Below, in pieces: positions 45,108-59,062 of a stretch of 64,000 nt of DNA (position 1 is the first letter of the stretch; each line of letters opens with the position of its first letter). Under the pieces are notes generated by a model. It was not told the origin of the DNA, did not search any database, and worked only from the letters and a program-made list of their open reading frames with translations. Made by a program: the position numbers and the translations under genes. The DNA lies in assembly GCA_012064415.1 (NCBI GenBank), contig SSNU01000205.1:105786-169785 (forward strand), in the 5' to 3' direction. This DNA comes from Gyrodactylus bullatarudis. Lineage: Eukaryota; Platyhelminthes; Monogenea; Gyrodactylidea; Gyrodactylidae.

Positions 45108-45890
45108 TTCTAATGCCAAATCTCAACCCTCATATATCATAGCTGGAGTACCTCAAGGATCTCCTATTGGACCTACACTATTCAATCTGGTATTCTCTCA
45201 AACTGTTCCCTCCTCACCTGATATTACTTATTACAAATAAGCAGACGATGTAAAAATATTCTGCCCAGTCAAAAGTGAACCTATCCAAAATGAAATAAAT
45301 CACCTCACTGCTAACCTTGGTCAAATTGGTCTTTCCCTCAATCATAGCAAGACCAAAATCATGAATTTATCTTCAAACAAATCACTGACACTAGACCACA
45401 CTCCTCTTGCTGTAAGCCAAATCAATGATCTCGGCTTACTCTATAACAACAAACTGGATACTTCAATAAATATGCTAAGCTGAGAATCTTTGAAAATTCG
45501 TTCACTCCCCTGAAATTCGGTTCCTACTGTTCAAACGATTCATTCTCCCACATTTTGATCATGAAGCATCTCTTTTCTGCAATCTTCCGATAGTTACCAT
45601 AGAGAAAACCGAACGCCTTCAATTTCAATTCCTACGGGCCTGCTTCGTGCCTCAATCAAGAATTGCCTCAATCTATTGCTTTAGAAAATTCCGAAACAGA
45701 ATCACCACGGTCACAATCTCCGCTCCTCAAGAGGGTTCACAGTCCTCCTCACTACCCTTCATCCTCTGAGATACAAATTCCAAGTCAAGTTAGATGCATT
45801 TAGAAACCAAAATATCAAACAGATTGTATCCTTTATTTTTAACTTTGTACCAGATAAGCATGATTATTATACAACATTTTTTAAATAAAA
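45108..45890 (+). pseudogene. LINE reverse transcriptase fragment (jockey/CR1-like)
   Basis: The frame reads AGVPQGSPIGPTLFNLVFSQ, the RT palm motif, then ADDVKIF after a small insertion and stop inside the YADD box. GLSLNHSKTKIM follows. Later frames give a C-terminal tail (HPLRYKFQVKLDAFRNQN) with stops and frame changes. The 5' part is missing, as in typical truncated LINE insertions. Confidence 0.75.
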
Positions 45891-48800
45891 ATTTTATATA
45901 TATCTTCATCTCGAATAATAAATTAAATCTCTAAAAAATTTATATTATATTTATAATCGATCTACTACAAAGTAACTATACAAATAACATTCTTTTTTAT
46001 TCTTATTCGATAAAAGTTAACTTACTTTTAATCTATGACCCTGGGAAGTAGGTTTTCAAAAAATCGTTTTAAAAAAATTATATTTTTGGAAAAAATCAAC
46101 TTTCTTTGAATTAGTATAACACGAGTTTGATCAATGATAGAGCTGAGATCTTTGCGTAGATTAATAAATTTCCTATCGAATGGGTGGTAAGCCAAGTATT
46201 TTCTGGCACTTAAATAAATAATAATGAGTTGCTAAAATGATGAGTGATAGAAATCTCACTGTGGGACTTCAAGGGTTAATTACAAATTTTCAAAATGATT
46301 TTGGGTTTTCACAAATCCTATCCTCATCAATTGCTATCATCGTGTCCTCAATTATCGAAATTTGATATGAAAGTTTCCTTTCTTTGACTTTTCATCATAA
46401 ATAATGGCTCATTGCGTAGTTCTGATCAAACCTAATAAATTACAAACACTGCCACTGCTAACACAATATTACTATTATCGTATTCTAATGTAATAAATTA
46501 TTTAAATTCATCTCATAAAACATTCATGAATTGGTGGGGAAGAAAGATGACAACCGTAAAATTGGCCCTTAGCCCTTAGCACATGGGAAACTGAAGAAAG
46601 GAATGTATGGTTAGTTTTTTTTCTGGCTTCATCCGTTACAATCTCCTGCTCGATTGCACATTGAAAAGTTCTCTTTTCTCTACTTTCCCTGTAATAATTA
46701 GAGGTAACCAAGTCAATTCTCAACTCATTACAATTTCTCTTTCATTTGGCTTCATGTGACAGGCAAAAGGTTGGCTTGAAGAAGGAATAATTAATTTCAC
46801 TATGCAATGTACAAACCGGAGGAAAATGTGTCGATTTTACATGAAAGATGGAGCCCTCTGGATTTTAGTTGCCAACGTGAAATTAAAAAAAAAACTTTAA
46901 ACAGTTCAATGGAAGTTAGTTTCAACTCAAATGATTTCAAAATTTTATCCTTTTGACAAATGCAACCTTGTTCCAGGTTGTTTTTACATTCATCTCTATA
47001 GTTGCACTTAGGTGTATTTTAAAAGTTGACTTGATACCCCAGCTTCTAATAATAAAGTCATATTTTCAATTAATGAGCCAGATTTTATTCTTCCAGGATC
47101 GTCATGTTAGAGGATCGAAGAATTTCCTTAAAATTTGAATTTAACCATGCACGTTTTTTCATCATCCAAATAGATAATAACACTGATTCCGAGTAGAGAC
47201 TTGGAATAATCAAGGTTAAATCTGATGTGAAACATGACTAATTTAAGATCAGTCAGGTTTTCACAATCAGATAATTTGAATTTTCAACACATTTTATTGA
47301 AGAGATTTAATAAAAAATCAGATAAATAGAATCGTCTTTGGCTTTAAGAAATAGTATGAGAGAAAACCCATGCCAATATTACTCTAATCTACCGACATAA
47401 AGTTGCCAAATTTCTGAAAATTATAAAAATCCAATTTTTTGGCGAAAATGAAGAATATTATATCTGAACATAACTCAGAATGTAAAAGATAGGGTGGGGA
47501 AGTATAACAACGCACAAAAATACTTAAGACCGGTTGAAAATGACAAAAATCGAGTCTACCCATTAGCAGGTAAAACATGAAAATTTGTCTTTGATCCTGA
47601 ATTTTATTAATTATCCTCGGATCTTTTCCACCAAAAAATATACTGATTCGATTCCAAATTTAAACAAGTTTCTAAAACTGTGATTGAAAATTGCATAACT
47701 ATCGGAGTGATCGAGAAAATCAAGATCCAACGAGATTGAACTGAAAATGAAAAAACCGCTCTAAATTATTTTTCTAGTTTTTGATTTTTACAAAATTATC
47801 GATTTCTCCTTCAGGAATGATGACGATTTTTTGGAAATGCAGATAAAAGTTTATTAACTCTTCAAAGTAACATCTACAGTCTAAAATCTCAAGTTGGCAC
47901 AAAATTCCAAATTTCTAAACTTTTTATCTAAAAGATTTTTTTCGTTGATTTCAAAGTGAGGAGGTGATCAAAATTTGTGGATATTTTGATCATTTCGACA
48001 CTTTGAAATGAGATGAAAATTAACCATTAGAATTCAAATAAATCTGCATTTATTCATCTATAAATTTCCAATTTTTTTCTAATGATAATTTTTCATAAAA
48101 AAAACAAATGAAAAATAGATAAACCCGAGATGTTTTATTTTTTGGATTTGTTAATGATAACAATCTAATTAATGATAGCTACAATTTTGCATTTATTTAT
48201 TAATTTCACCTGTGAACTTGCACTTTCCTCAAAATGTCAATGAAAAAAATGTATTTTTCTATGTGTGCGGTCTCTATGTGTGAAAAGATTCATAAATTCC
48301 AAAAGTATCTGCTTGACCCCTTCTGTGATAATTACTACAATAACTGTATAAAGTGGAATTAATCTTTGGCCGATTTTAACTTGTTCGAAGTGGTGGTAGC
48401 AGAGGTCAAGTATTCATCAAAAATAACCCTACAAGACATTAAAGAGACAACCGGAGCCCAAGCGATTATTTTCATGGCCAATATTGAAGCTTTTGGGTTT
48501 TACATGCTTTGAATATCCTGGTTACGAATCTGCAGTTGGCTGAATGCAGCCATTTTTTAGCTCATAACCAACTGATGTAATGAAAAATAAATTTTTTGGT
48601 CTTCCTAGATACAAATAAGTTGTTTTTTCAAACTCGGACTTTATGGGTATAATCAACATTTCACTATGTTTAACCCTTCAAGTCTCAGTGGAACATATAT
48701 GGGACTGGTAACTATCTCAGACCATAATTCTGTATTTTGCAACGTCTAAATACTATGAATTGATTATCAGCTTCTCTCTGAAAGAAGAACTAATCTTATT

Positions 48801-49655
48801 TCGGATTAACTGTAACTTATTGATTTACAATAATTTATTTACAAGATTTCTATCGAAAGGTATTAATTTAGTTGATAATTAATTTTTAGCCTATTTTTGG
48901 GTAAATATGTCTGCTTACAAGTAGTCACGATTTACAAAAGAGATTTTTGAGGGGTAGAAATTAGGGGGATAACTTTTACACAGTTATTCAAGAAGAAGTA
49001 CTGTATTTGCATTTTCTGGTATAATCTTTTGATTAATTATAAGTGAAGGTTTCCAAATAATAATAATTCAATAGTTTTGCTCTGTAATTTGAAACCAAAA
49101 AAAGAAACAAGATAAATTTATTTCCAGAATTCTTAGTTTAACAGGCTAATTTGGACAAGCTAAGCTGGAATCAATGCCAAATTCACGTGTCGTTGTGAGA
49201 AAATTTTATTTTGTTTATAATAATTTTCTTGCTGAACAAAATTATTCTTCCGTGAAAAAAATACGTCTTTGTGAGCTTTCATTTGAGTAGATAGATAAAT
49301 ACTAAGATATCCATATACCTACTAGCTAGGTATAAACTAAACTTTTTTCATACGATATGAAATGATATTTACAACAAAAAACCCTATTTTTCATCCAGAA
49401 GACGAAATTCAACTCTCAAACGATAATGTGGTAGTTATTAAATCGAATTTAGCCTTATTGTTTTTCTTTATACAAAGTAAGATTATAAAACCAGTAATTT
49501 TCAAAATTAATTTCTTTATTGACTGTAGTTTGACTGTTGGTGATTGCGAGGAATCGGATCCATTCAGCGTCTTCTTCTCCCTCGGCGCTTTCAAAAATTC
49601 TATCCGAGTAAAAGCCTGTCCATTCTTTTAAAAAGAAAAGGAATCCTTCATTGAA
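45891..49655. other. Intergenic, no gene seen
   Basis: AT-rich sequence. Short open frames only; one 46-codon stretch near 48372 (DFNLFEVVVAEVKYSS) is probably a transposon scrap or chance. No gene is supported. Confidence 0.4.
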
Positions 49656-50291
49656 TTAGATGCAGTTCTCTATGAGGAACATTCTCGACATGCCCGATGA
49701 GTTACTACCGGATGAGTAGTCCGAGGTATTTGTAGAATAACTGCTATTTGAGTTCAACAGCCAGTTTGTTGAATATGATGAAGATATTGAACTGTTGGTA
49801 GTAGAACTATTGGCAGTTATCGAGAGATTGACTGATGAATTGTTGCAATTCACTGGGCGAAAGGCAGACCTGTATATTTTGTTTTCTTGTGGGAAATTTT
49901 CAACTTCTTCCCTCTTACTCATATTGGCCAGATTCTTTGTTACTTCTGAACGAATTTTCCTTGCCATCTCTTCATCATTTTCCACCAGTTTATTCACGCT
50001 GGACAAAATGTTCTCACATAGGCTTAACAAGTTTAACTTTTCCATCTTACAGGGAGGGGGACATCCATGATTTCCTTCAGGCCCCTCACCAATTAGACTC
50101 AACGAGAGATTCTCAATTGAATTGAGTTGCTCACTCATCAGGGATCTTCGCTTTCGTTCCAATATTCGTTTTTTATCACGTCTAATTCTAGCTTTGTCAG
50201 ATTCATTAATATTCGAGTTATTTGAGCAACATGAAGATTTTCTTGAACGTTTATCGCTTGGTGAAGTTGAGGAAGTCTTGACAATGTTCAT
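49656..50291 (-). CDS. HES/Hairy-like bHLH repressor, gene 1
   Basis: A single-exon frame of 211 residues from the ATG at 50289-50291; an upstream TTG-initiated extension was not used. The bHLH spans about residues 35-100: basic helix RRDKKRILERKRRSLMSEQL, a loop lengthened by GEGPEGNHGCPPPC, and helix 2 KMEKLNLLSLCENILSSV. The helix 2 KMEK..L.L pattern is characteristic of Hairy/E(spl) proteins. The usual proline in the basic region is absent. The C terminus is Ser/Asn-rich and lacks a WRPW Groucho-binding motif. It is paralogous to the gene at 60856-61740. A role as a Notch-responsive repressor is inference. Confidence 0.75.
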   Translation of the reverse strand: MNIVKTSSTSPSDKRSRKSSCCSNNSNINESDKARIRRDKKRILERKRRSLMSEQLNSIENLSLSLIGEGPEGNHGCPPPCKMEKLNLLSLCENILSSVNKLVENDEEMARKIRSEVTKNLANMSKREEVENFPQENKIYRSAFRPVNCNNSSVNLSITANSSTTNSSISSSYSTNWLLNSNSSYSTNTSDYSSGSNSSGMSRMFLIENCI

Positions 50292-50360
50292 GATGAGATA
50301 GTTTTGTTGAATATCTTCTTTCAAAGTTTTGTTTACTTATATATTCACTATAAAAGTTTG

Positions 50361-50455
50361 TTTTATATAAACATGGGGTGGATTTGGTCCATCATTGGTA
50401 GCTCAGCCAATCACAATTCGTTTTCGCAAATTTATAAATGAAGCACTCTGATTGG
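50361..50455 (-). promoter_or_regulatory. TATA and three CCAAT boxes of HES-like gene 1
   Basis: On the minus strand TATATAAAA lies at 50361-50369, about 70 nt before the ATG. CCAAT boxes (either orientation) are at 50394-50398, 50407-50411 and 50451-50455, a spacing suited to NF-Y binding. The second HES-like gene has the same arrangement. Confidence 0.6.
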
Positions 50456-51080
50456 TCAATATCTTTCGAATTTTATGTATTGTACTTCTATGTTCGCAGT
50501 AAATCTTTTTTCAAAAAAAATTATTTTTCTAATTCATATGATAAGGGCAATTGTTTTGATAGTGTGCTTAAAATTAAAAAAAAAATTCATTTCTGAATGT
50601 TTGTTTTAGGGGAGAACTCTTCGTTATCTTACTCAAGAAACCTGCAGTGGACACACATTTTTGTTTTCTTATGTGAGACATTTCCTTCTGTTATTTTTAA
50701 CTACAGAATTTATCAAAGCTAACCAAAAAGTTTTAAGAAATAGTTAAATTTCCTTTCGTGATAATTGAAAAATTCAAATAATTTGAATATCTGATGTATT
50801 CAAAGACTTCAATTCCATGTGAAATCCATAAAAAGTGTAGAGCTAACACGTTGGAAAAACAGACAGATGGAGTTTTTTTCGAGTAATGCCCTGGTCTTAG
50901 AATTTAGAAAATTGGGCTTAGTTCGAATTAAATTTTAATTATGTTCATCAGGTAGAGCAATTTATTCTGCATCGATTGGTGTATAAAAAATGTCGCACCT
51001 ACCCAGAATTGTCGAACAAGATAAATGATCAGAACTATAGTTTTATAAAATACCTGTAATCTTTACGAATGTATTTCAGG

Positions 51081-51366
51081 TATTATAATAAAATTTATAA
51101 TTAAACTTGGGTCAATATTAGAACTCTTAACGTTTCGACGGTGATTGTCTTCACACGCCTTCTTCAGTGGTACGACAAGTTTGTCAAAAAACAAATTACT
51201 ATTTATATACTTTCATGATCTCATACCTATCAGTTTTGTCCAATCAGATGAAGATGATTGTCCACTGAAGAAGGCGTGTGAAGACAATCACCGTCGAAAC
51301 GTTTGGATGACCATGGCTGAGAATTCTAAAATTAACCCAAGTTTAATTATAAATTTTATTATAAAA
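51081..51366. repeat. Penelope-derived inverted repeat with hammerhead-like motifs
   Basis: The left arm (51081-51170) and right arm (51262-51366) are inverted copies separated by about 90 bp. Both carry a 42-bp identical block containing CACTGAAGAAGGCG and CCGTCGAAACGTT. CTGAAGA fits the hammerhead core CUGANGA and CGAAAC fits its GAAA strand. The intervening GGCGTG and CACCGTC can pair as stem II with one bulge. Penelope-like elements are known to carry such ribozymes. The right arm has about 17 extra bp relative to the left. Confidence 0.65.
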
Positions 51367-54300
51367 CTAATTTTAGATCATTTTTCACTGATTCGGATAT
51401 TTCAGGTATCTTTCTAACTCTTGGATAGAACTCTAAGGGGATAATTTTATCACAACTAATGATCTTGTACCATTTTTATTTCTTGAATGGAAAAAATACT
51501 ACCGGGTTCCCTAGTGAATGGTAGAATGTGAAATCTGTTTGGACATGTTTTTTTAAAAAATATCTTCATCTACTACCTGTCTCGTTTGAAAGGGAATTCT
51601 TATTCTTACTTGTGATTCTTTTTAATTGTATGGTAAGAATTTCAAGAATAAAATTCCATCGCCTAGTTGAATGTCATAAAATGACTATTCATATTGGACT
51701 ATTCTACTGACTGGGTAAAAGGAGGTTCATAAAATATTCAATTGATTGCTTTTTTTTCTTCCTGTCAATGTGTCCACACACAGTCCATTATAGTTGAATG
51801 GCCCTTCTGAGGAGAGAAAGATGATGGTCGCATAAATGGAAAAACTTGAGATTTATTGAAGGAAAAACTCTCTTCTTTTGATTAAAACAAGGGGGTGAGT
51901 GTAATATTAATACAGTTTTAATGATTTTTCATATTACAAGACTGAAAATTGAGCAAAATCCCTTAAGACAATTTTCATTAAATGTTGTCAATGAATTTTA
52001 GAGATGGGTTTATAGTAAAAAAAAATTAAATGAGGCAAATGGAAATAAAACCCTTCAAGTGATAATACACTTAATGCTTAATTTACTAAAATATTATAAT
52101 AACTCATCAGATTTACTACAAGTGTTCATCATCTATTGTTGAAAAGTTTGAAGCTTTTGAAATAATAATTACAAACATGAAAAAATTTGTGAATGTGGGT
52201 AGGAAAACAAATTTTAATGTTTTGGTATACATTACATGGGATAGAGCGATACAATTACAGGACTTCTGGTTCATTTTTATTCCCTATAGTCAACAAAGCT
52301 CCATGTCTAAATAAATACACTTGTTTGATTATAAAATATAGAGTGTCTACTTCAGATTTAAGTAGCCTAAAAACTAGAAACATGGGAGAGAAATATTAAT
52401 TATGAAGTCTTGTACTTGGTGAAATTGAATCCCTCATCAAATTGTTACCGATTTAGCCAGCTTATTGATAAATATTTTTGATTTAACGAATTCTTCTTCT
52501 AAAAGCTAATTTCAAAATTTACTTGCGCTGAGAATTGAATTTACAAATAATTTTATCTCTTTAACCTAACTCATAATCAAGAAATATTTGAGCCAAGGAA
52601 GGCTCTATAATAAAAATAATAATTAATGTCTTTAAGGAAAAATTGAAAAATTTATCAATAAATCATGAATTACTAAGATTAAAAACAAGAAAGAAATCCA
52701 ATTATAAATCGCACGAGGATTTAAAAAAAACATATACACATGTTTACTTGTATTTATATTGGCATTTGGCCAATAATTTTACTCATAAAAGATTTGTTGT
52801 AAAAACTCTATTCTTGAGACATATACAAAAAAAGAGATACTGATGGTAGCAACTAGGGAATATATCTTTGCAATTCCTTACGAAACGAATGGCTGTATTT
52901 CTTCTCTCATGGCAAGATACGACTCCTGCCCTTATGCTCACGTGATCATCATTGAATGAGAATGAATAAAGACACATAGATAAAGAAGAGTTGAGCTCAG
53001 AAATTGTCAAGAAGAAGAAAATAGAAATCATTTTTCATCATCCCAACATGATTCTTCATAATTTTCACCTTATGGCCCTATAATTGCTATCCATGTAATG
53101 ATGTATCTGATTTCATTTGGCGCTTGTATCGAGACATTTCCTCGTTTCACCCTGCTGTAACCAAGCTTGGTTACCAGTTTGATTTTTATTTCTTTTGATA
53201 AACAAAAAAATATAACAAATATTTAAACAAACGAATATCTTTTTCCCCATTTCCTCTTCTACGCCGAGAAGGTAGCCGGGCTCAATGTCCCTCTACAACT
53301 CTTTGTTTATTAACTGAAAAAAACAATGTTCCTCTGAAAGGAGTCACACCAAATCTCGACAATAAATGTTGTCAAGATATTGTGTCATAGGAGAATGTGT
53401 GAGGAATTTCATAAATAATTCATAAACGGTATACTATTTTTCAAATGAATTGCTCAATCGAACATACAGAATTACAACATTTTGGAACAAGTTTTTATTG
53501 AATGAACCCGCATGAAAAAATGCTGTGAGTAATTCAATTACCTATAGCACGATGAATAAAATGTACCGCATTTCTCTAGCTTGTAGATCATCTTTGAAAG
53601 GAGAAAAAGATAAAAATTATTGAAGAGGTCACAAAAGTCGACTTGCTCCTTGTTATTACATGTTGAGCATCTTATGTAAATTTGTAGTAGTAAAATTTAT
53701 TGTTGGCACCTTGGATCATTACATTTTGCTTTCTATAGTTTCGAAAAAGAGGTTATTCATCTAATGTAAGAAAGGGCAGTTCATGAGGAACAAGACTAAA
53801 CATGAATTTTATTTTTTTGTCAAGTCACATTTTACTTAAGAAAGATCAATAGTAGAGAATGACAAATTTATTTTCCTCCGAACACTTTTTTAGTTCCAAA
53901 TAGATTCTTTATGCTCCGTAATTGCCGTTTTCGAAAACAGAATTTTAATGTCTAAAAAATTCGAAATTCATCATTTCTCGGCGCAAATTTGAAAATCTGA
54001 CATCTTCAATTGAAATTATGCACATCTAAATAAAATTAAAAACACAAGGTTCAATGGGATTTTTTTCTTCTTCTCTTTTATTTTCTATCGAATGTACACA
54101 TAAACTCAAAAATTTTGTATTGTATCAATAGCTTTTAGTTCGTTACCTGATTAATCTGAAAGAATAGCTGCTGGACTATTTGATCATTCATTTATTGTTA
54201 TCACTGGTTGAGAATCAACTGGTAGTAAGATGCCTAACATGAAATTACATCTCAATAATTACTAAATACCCACCAGGGAGACCACCATAATTACATTTAA

Positions 54301-57300
54301 TTTAAATTTTCAATGTTTCATTTATGATATGAGGCAGCATAAGCCATCGGTTATTTCATAACACCTTGAAAAGTATGAGTCCCTGTTGCATATGTTGTAT
54401 GTCTCTGGCTTAATGTTGAGGCTATGTACTTACTTAGCTGGACAAATGGGCCACGTGTTTGAGGAGAGGAATTTTAATTTATTAAAAGTGTAACCATGGC
54501 ATTCAAAGTCATGGTGAAAATGTTGCTAAAGTTTGACCGATGGACTTACGTGATGATGACATGATCCCCATGAAATTACACACACCCATAAAATAATAAT
54601 TTCATTCAAAATTTTAACATGACGTGAAACAATGTCAGAATTAACTGAGAGCCAGACTAGAATGATGGCCTCTTCTACAAATTTGGTAAAAACAGTAGGG
54701 TTTCCCCCGAAATTCTTAAAGAATAGTACAAATTAACACTTGTATTTTCTCATCTGAAAGTGAAACAATTTGTCAAAACTGGCGGTATGCTTGATAGAGA
54801 ATACGTGATTGTTTTCACAAAGCATGATCAAAATTAATTCTGATACCCAGCCAATCAAATATTTAATTCTTTTGTTCGTACAAGCACATTGAGAAATGAC
54901 CGTTTTCTTTCAGTAGTTTAAGCAATGCACTTCTATTCTAATAATACAATTTGATACAATAAATATCAGGATTAATATAAATTTTACTTTTTTATTCATG
55001 GGAAATAATAATTCAATTACGTGATTCTCACGTCTATTCCCATCGGGTTTATCCTGTGTGTAAGAGTTATACTTTTATCATTCAAAAACTCTCAATAAAC
55101 TTGGATTATATAGGAACAACCCTTTGGTGACCCATTGTTCAACTAGTGGAACACAAAACTTTTGATAATTTGAACTAAAAGATACTTTTTTCATCCCTCA
55201 CTAGAAAGCAAATTCATAAAGATAAATTTCTACCGATACTAACTTGTGAGAAATTTTGTTTTACTTGATTCATGACTAAATCTGATTCAAAATAACTCTT
55301 TAAATCAGAGTGGCCTCAAGACAGTTTCTTCGAACTGATAAAACTTTTGAGTTGTAAGCAGAAATTCTAGATAAAGATTCTTCATTATTATATATACTAT
55401 GATTGCATTGAATTAACATGAAAAGAATCTTTAACAACATTGCAAAACACTAGATTATTTAGCTGTCATTATAAATTTAACTCATTGTCAACAGGGAAGA
55501 TGCACCGGAACGCTCTCTGGCCATATTTGATTTACCTAAAAAACAACCTTTTTTGTTGGATTGGAATTTTGAAACAAGCAAACAATTTGCCCCAAACATC
55601 CTCTTGAACATTGCGTGAAGAGATAGAACCTAGAATTATTTCAGTTGATTTATTTTCCCATCTCTACAAATTGCCATTATAACATGAAATGTACATATGG
55701 ATGAGGTGAGTTGTTTAAACACACTGATAAAAAAAGTTTTATTTTTTACAAACAAATGATGAAAAAGTGTATGTTAAGTGGGGAGAAAAATACAGAAAAA
55801 TATCTCTTATCATTCCTCCTTCTTACTCGGCTCAAATTCTGTAATCTGTACAAGATATTGTTCAACATGGAGGCTTTCCTTTTGTTTCATTCCAGTTGTC
55901 TTCTACTTCCTTATCATGTGGTTAAAATGCGTCAACTATGTCAAGTTTTTGTATTACAAATGAATTCGAAACGAGTTAGTCTTTTATTCACTTTTTTTTT
56001 ACCCAATGGGTAGAATGTCCCTGGGACATTTTAAGATGCACTCATAGATATAGAGTCTTGAGTAATTTGATCATTGTGCTCAAGACTTTGGGTAATGAAT
56101 TAACTAATAATAACGGAGATAATCAATCTATTACTTTCCAGTTGCTAATAGCCGATAGGCATTTCTTTGTGAATGATCACTGACCAGTATTATAAATGGG
56201 ATTCGTTTTTTTATACACACCCATATACTGTACTCACGAACGCATGTCTCAAATAAATACAGATGAAATATTCATGCTCCGGCCACACATCGTTTTAATC
56301 ATTCATCCAAGTTGATAATCGGATTACGACTGCTATTAGATTACAGTCCTGTTGAATGGTAACCAAGTGAGTGAAGAAGGAATGAAGCCTTTGTTTTAAT
56401 GATTAGAAATGTAATAGAAAAAGTAAATGTTGTGCTCGAAATAAAATTATAGGTTTTTTATTAGAAATTACACCTTTTCTTTCATGAAACAATTCAGGAT
56501 CACCAATAGACAAAAAAACAATTATAACTATAAATTTTTTGAAAGAACCGTCAATTTGAACTGATCTCGGATGATCTTGAAACAAGGTTTGATTCCTACA
56601 TCAAAAAATGGTGTGAATATTTGTTTTGACTCTAATGACTTTTGGTTTCTGTTCGGTTTTTCATATTATGATTGCAATAAAACAATCGAAAAGACCTTAA
56701 AAGAGTTAATACAAAACCTTATCTAAAATAAATCCTCTCAAGAAACTGAGTTAGATTCTGGCCCTACTTAAAAGTCCATCTATAACTCGCAATAAATGTA
56801 TCTTATAGAGTTTTCCTCAGGAATTTATATTTTTCGCAAACATTCCTCCTGAAAAATGAATGTGGCCATTTAGGCTGGTGGGTATAAAATGCCATACATC
56901 AATTTTGTCAGCGTTGATATATTTTTTCCATTCATTCATGACAAGTCTCCAAAAGTAAGAGAGAAAGGAAAAATGGGTCAAGAATAATGAACGCTAATAG
57001 TCCAAAATGACAGGACTATTAATAAATCTTTCAGTGTTGTATCAAAATGGTCCTTTATGCTTGAATTTGGAGAGGATGAACTTTAGAGGGGAAAGGTTAA
57101 TTCTTTGGAAAATGAATTTTTTGCACGTCAGAAGAGAAAAAAAACATGACCGGGTTGGTCAACCTGTAGGAGCTTACTTTCTCAGCAAGCAAAGTTCATC
57201 AAAGTACAGGAGAATTTTTTCAAAAAATTCTCTCAGAGTGAAAAAATGAAGAGTTTGCATTTCAATTTTGTTCACGTCAGAAAATTCTATTGTGTAATAC

Positions 57301-58657
57301 AACAGGTACACCTGAGAGAAAAAAAGAAACTCTTTAGAGTTCATGAATAATTCATCTGACTTTTTCAATACATGCGGTCTACTTGAAAAAAGAGGCCTAA
57401 TTTCCTTTTCTTTTGAAAACATGAGTACAATTGAAATCAAAAAGATCATTACAATTGTTGAGTTGACTCTTGAGTCCGCTGCAATGAAAGAAGAGGAGGG
57501 ATAATGGCCAAATATTTGCCTTTCATTAACCAAAAGATACTACTAAGAGTAATGTATCCTATTGTCAAATAATCGTCAGTATTTTTTTTACTGATTTCAT
57601 AAACGAACAAAAATCCTACTCAACTATGGTATGTATGTGGGCTTGAAATATAGTAGTTGAGATTTCTCCTCATGATAAGACGCTAATGTTACATGAATAT
57701 TTGCTCAGCTAAGCCTTAAATGAGGTTATAAAAAGGTATGCAGGAAAGCTCAGTAAACTTTGGTCAAGTTGAAACAAGAACTAAATTTCGAGTTATTCCT
57801 TCACTTATAGAAAACAAGGGCTGGTTCTAGGAGTTGTCTTTTTTCATGAAAAATTAATTCTTATTTTTTTTGTTTAACAACTATTGAAGCGAGGCGAATC
57901 TTGAGATGGGATTTATTCATTCAGAAGGTGTTAGAATGGCCCAGCAATTATTATCATTGATATTGTGTGTGTGTTATTCATTCAATTAATAAAAATAGTT
58001 TTGCGTAACTATGGCGATACGATGGGTACAATAATTATAACTAACTATAGAAATTGAGAATATTTATTGTTTTCAAATGAATTAAAATAAACAGAGTATT
58101 TATTCTGCCAAGAAATAAAGAGGAATGGAAAGCATCTTCTGAATTATTATTTCTCTTTGAAAAGGAGATATTCCAAGATTATGGAAATTTACTCGGATTT
58201 TCCGCGGCATGTCATCGATTGTCATTGGGTGAGGTATGCAAATTTATACATGATATATTTATTATTAAAATGTAATAATTATGAATTAGCATTTATATAA
58301 ATGTTTTTCATAGTTTTTAATGATTTAATTATCTCTAGTAATTAATTAATCTGACATGCATAAATGTATTTATACGTATTGATCATAAATTTATTTATTA
58401 TTTATTTTATTGTATTACATGAATAAACCTTGTTTAAAGGTTTGGTTGAAATTTTCAACTTGAAAATCCTGGTCATTGCCCGTATAATAGCTATTATAGG
58501 CGATTGCTACCGAACGTATAATGAAAAGATTTCCTGGTGTATACTCAAACTTATTTAGTCTTATGTAATTAAGTAGTAGGACCCACATATGTTTGAAAAC
58601 TCAGGGGGGGATATCCATGTGATGAAACAATGATGGCTCGTGTAATTCTAAGCTCAA
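51367..58657. other. Long gene-poor stretch between HES-like genes
   Basis: About 7.3 kb, AT-rich. The longest frames (for example 55711-56013 and the 119-codon minus-strand frame at 57174-57533) have no recognisable domains. An extremely AT-rich run lies at about 58230-58430. Regulatory DNA for the flanking genes could be here, but nothing is identified. Confidence 0.35.
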
Positions 58658-59062
58658 ATGAAGGATTTGAGTCCACAACTCCTATTAGAATTACAGATAC
58701 GATCTCTCCAACTTGAGCAAATTCAGTTTCGATTTTTCCATGGAATCTTTCCTCATCTTGATTCTTATAATATGCAAATAGCGATCACAGGTATGGAACC
58801 TATCTGGCTGAGAAGATTTGCTTTTATAATTAAAAGTTTTGTTAAATATGCTCAATCGTCGACCAGTTCTTATTCATTGAGGAATTTGAGCTTTGACTAT
58901 CATTATCTTCTCCAAACCTTTAGGAAACTTGATTCGAGATTTTCTCTGAAGGACTGTGATAATCTTTATGACTTGAAAACTATAATAAATTATATTCGTC
59001 TCCAATTAGACTACTCTTATACTCTTCTTAAGTCTGAACTCCACCTCTATCAACCTCTGTAG
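58658..59062 (+). CDS. 134-codon ORF of unknown nature, possibly LINE-derived
   Basis: An ATG-initiated frame. Its helical, leucine- and phenylalanine-rich content (LQLEQIQFRFFHGIFPHLDS, then a repeated FRKLDSRF/ SLKDCDN style) resembles C-terminal tails of LINE ORF2 proteins in texture only. No motif confirms this. It could also be a small taxon-restricted gene. Confidence 0.2.
   Translation: MKDLSPQLLLELQIRSLQLEQIQFRFFHGIFPHLDSYNMQIAITGMEPIWLRRFAFIIKSFVKYAQSSTSSYSLRNLSFDYHYLLQTFRKLDSRFSLKDCDNLYDLKTIINYIRLQLDYSYTLLKSELHLYQPL

Noticed and set aside
48372..48512. Open stretch reading DFNLFEVVVAEVKYSS...
   Set aside because: Too short, no start or splice context, no family match; likely chance or repeat scrap.
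49362..49631. 89-codon plus-strand ORF beside HES-like gene 1
   Set aside because: Low-complexity hydrophobic chance frame convergent with the HES-like gene; no supporting motif.
49795..50125. Two plus-strand ORFs over HES-like gene 1
   Set aside because: Antisense shadows of the bHLH coding region.
57174..57533. 119-codon minus-strand ORF with one hydrophobic segment
   Set aside because: Length is notable, but composition is that of AT-rich noise with many Phe/Leu and no conserved motif; only RNA evidence would revive it.
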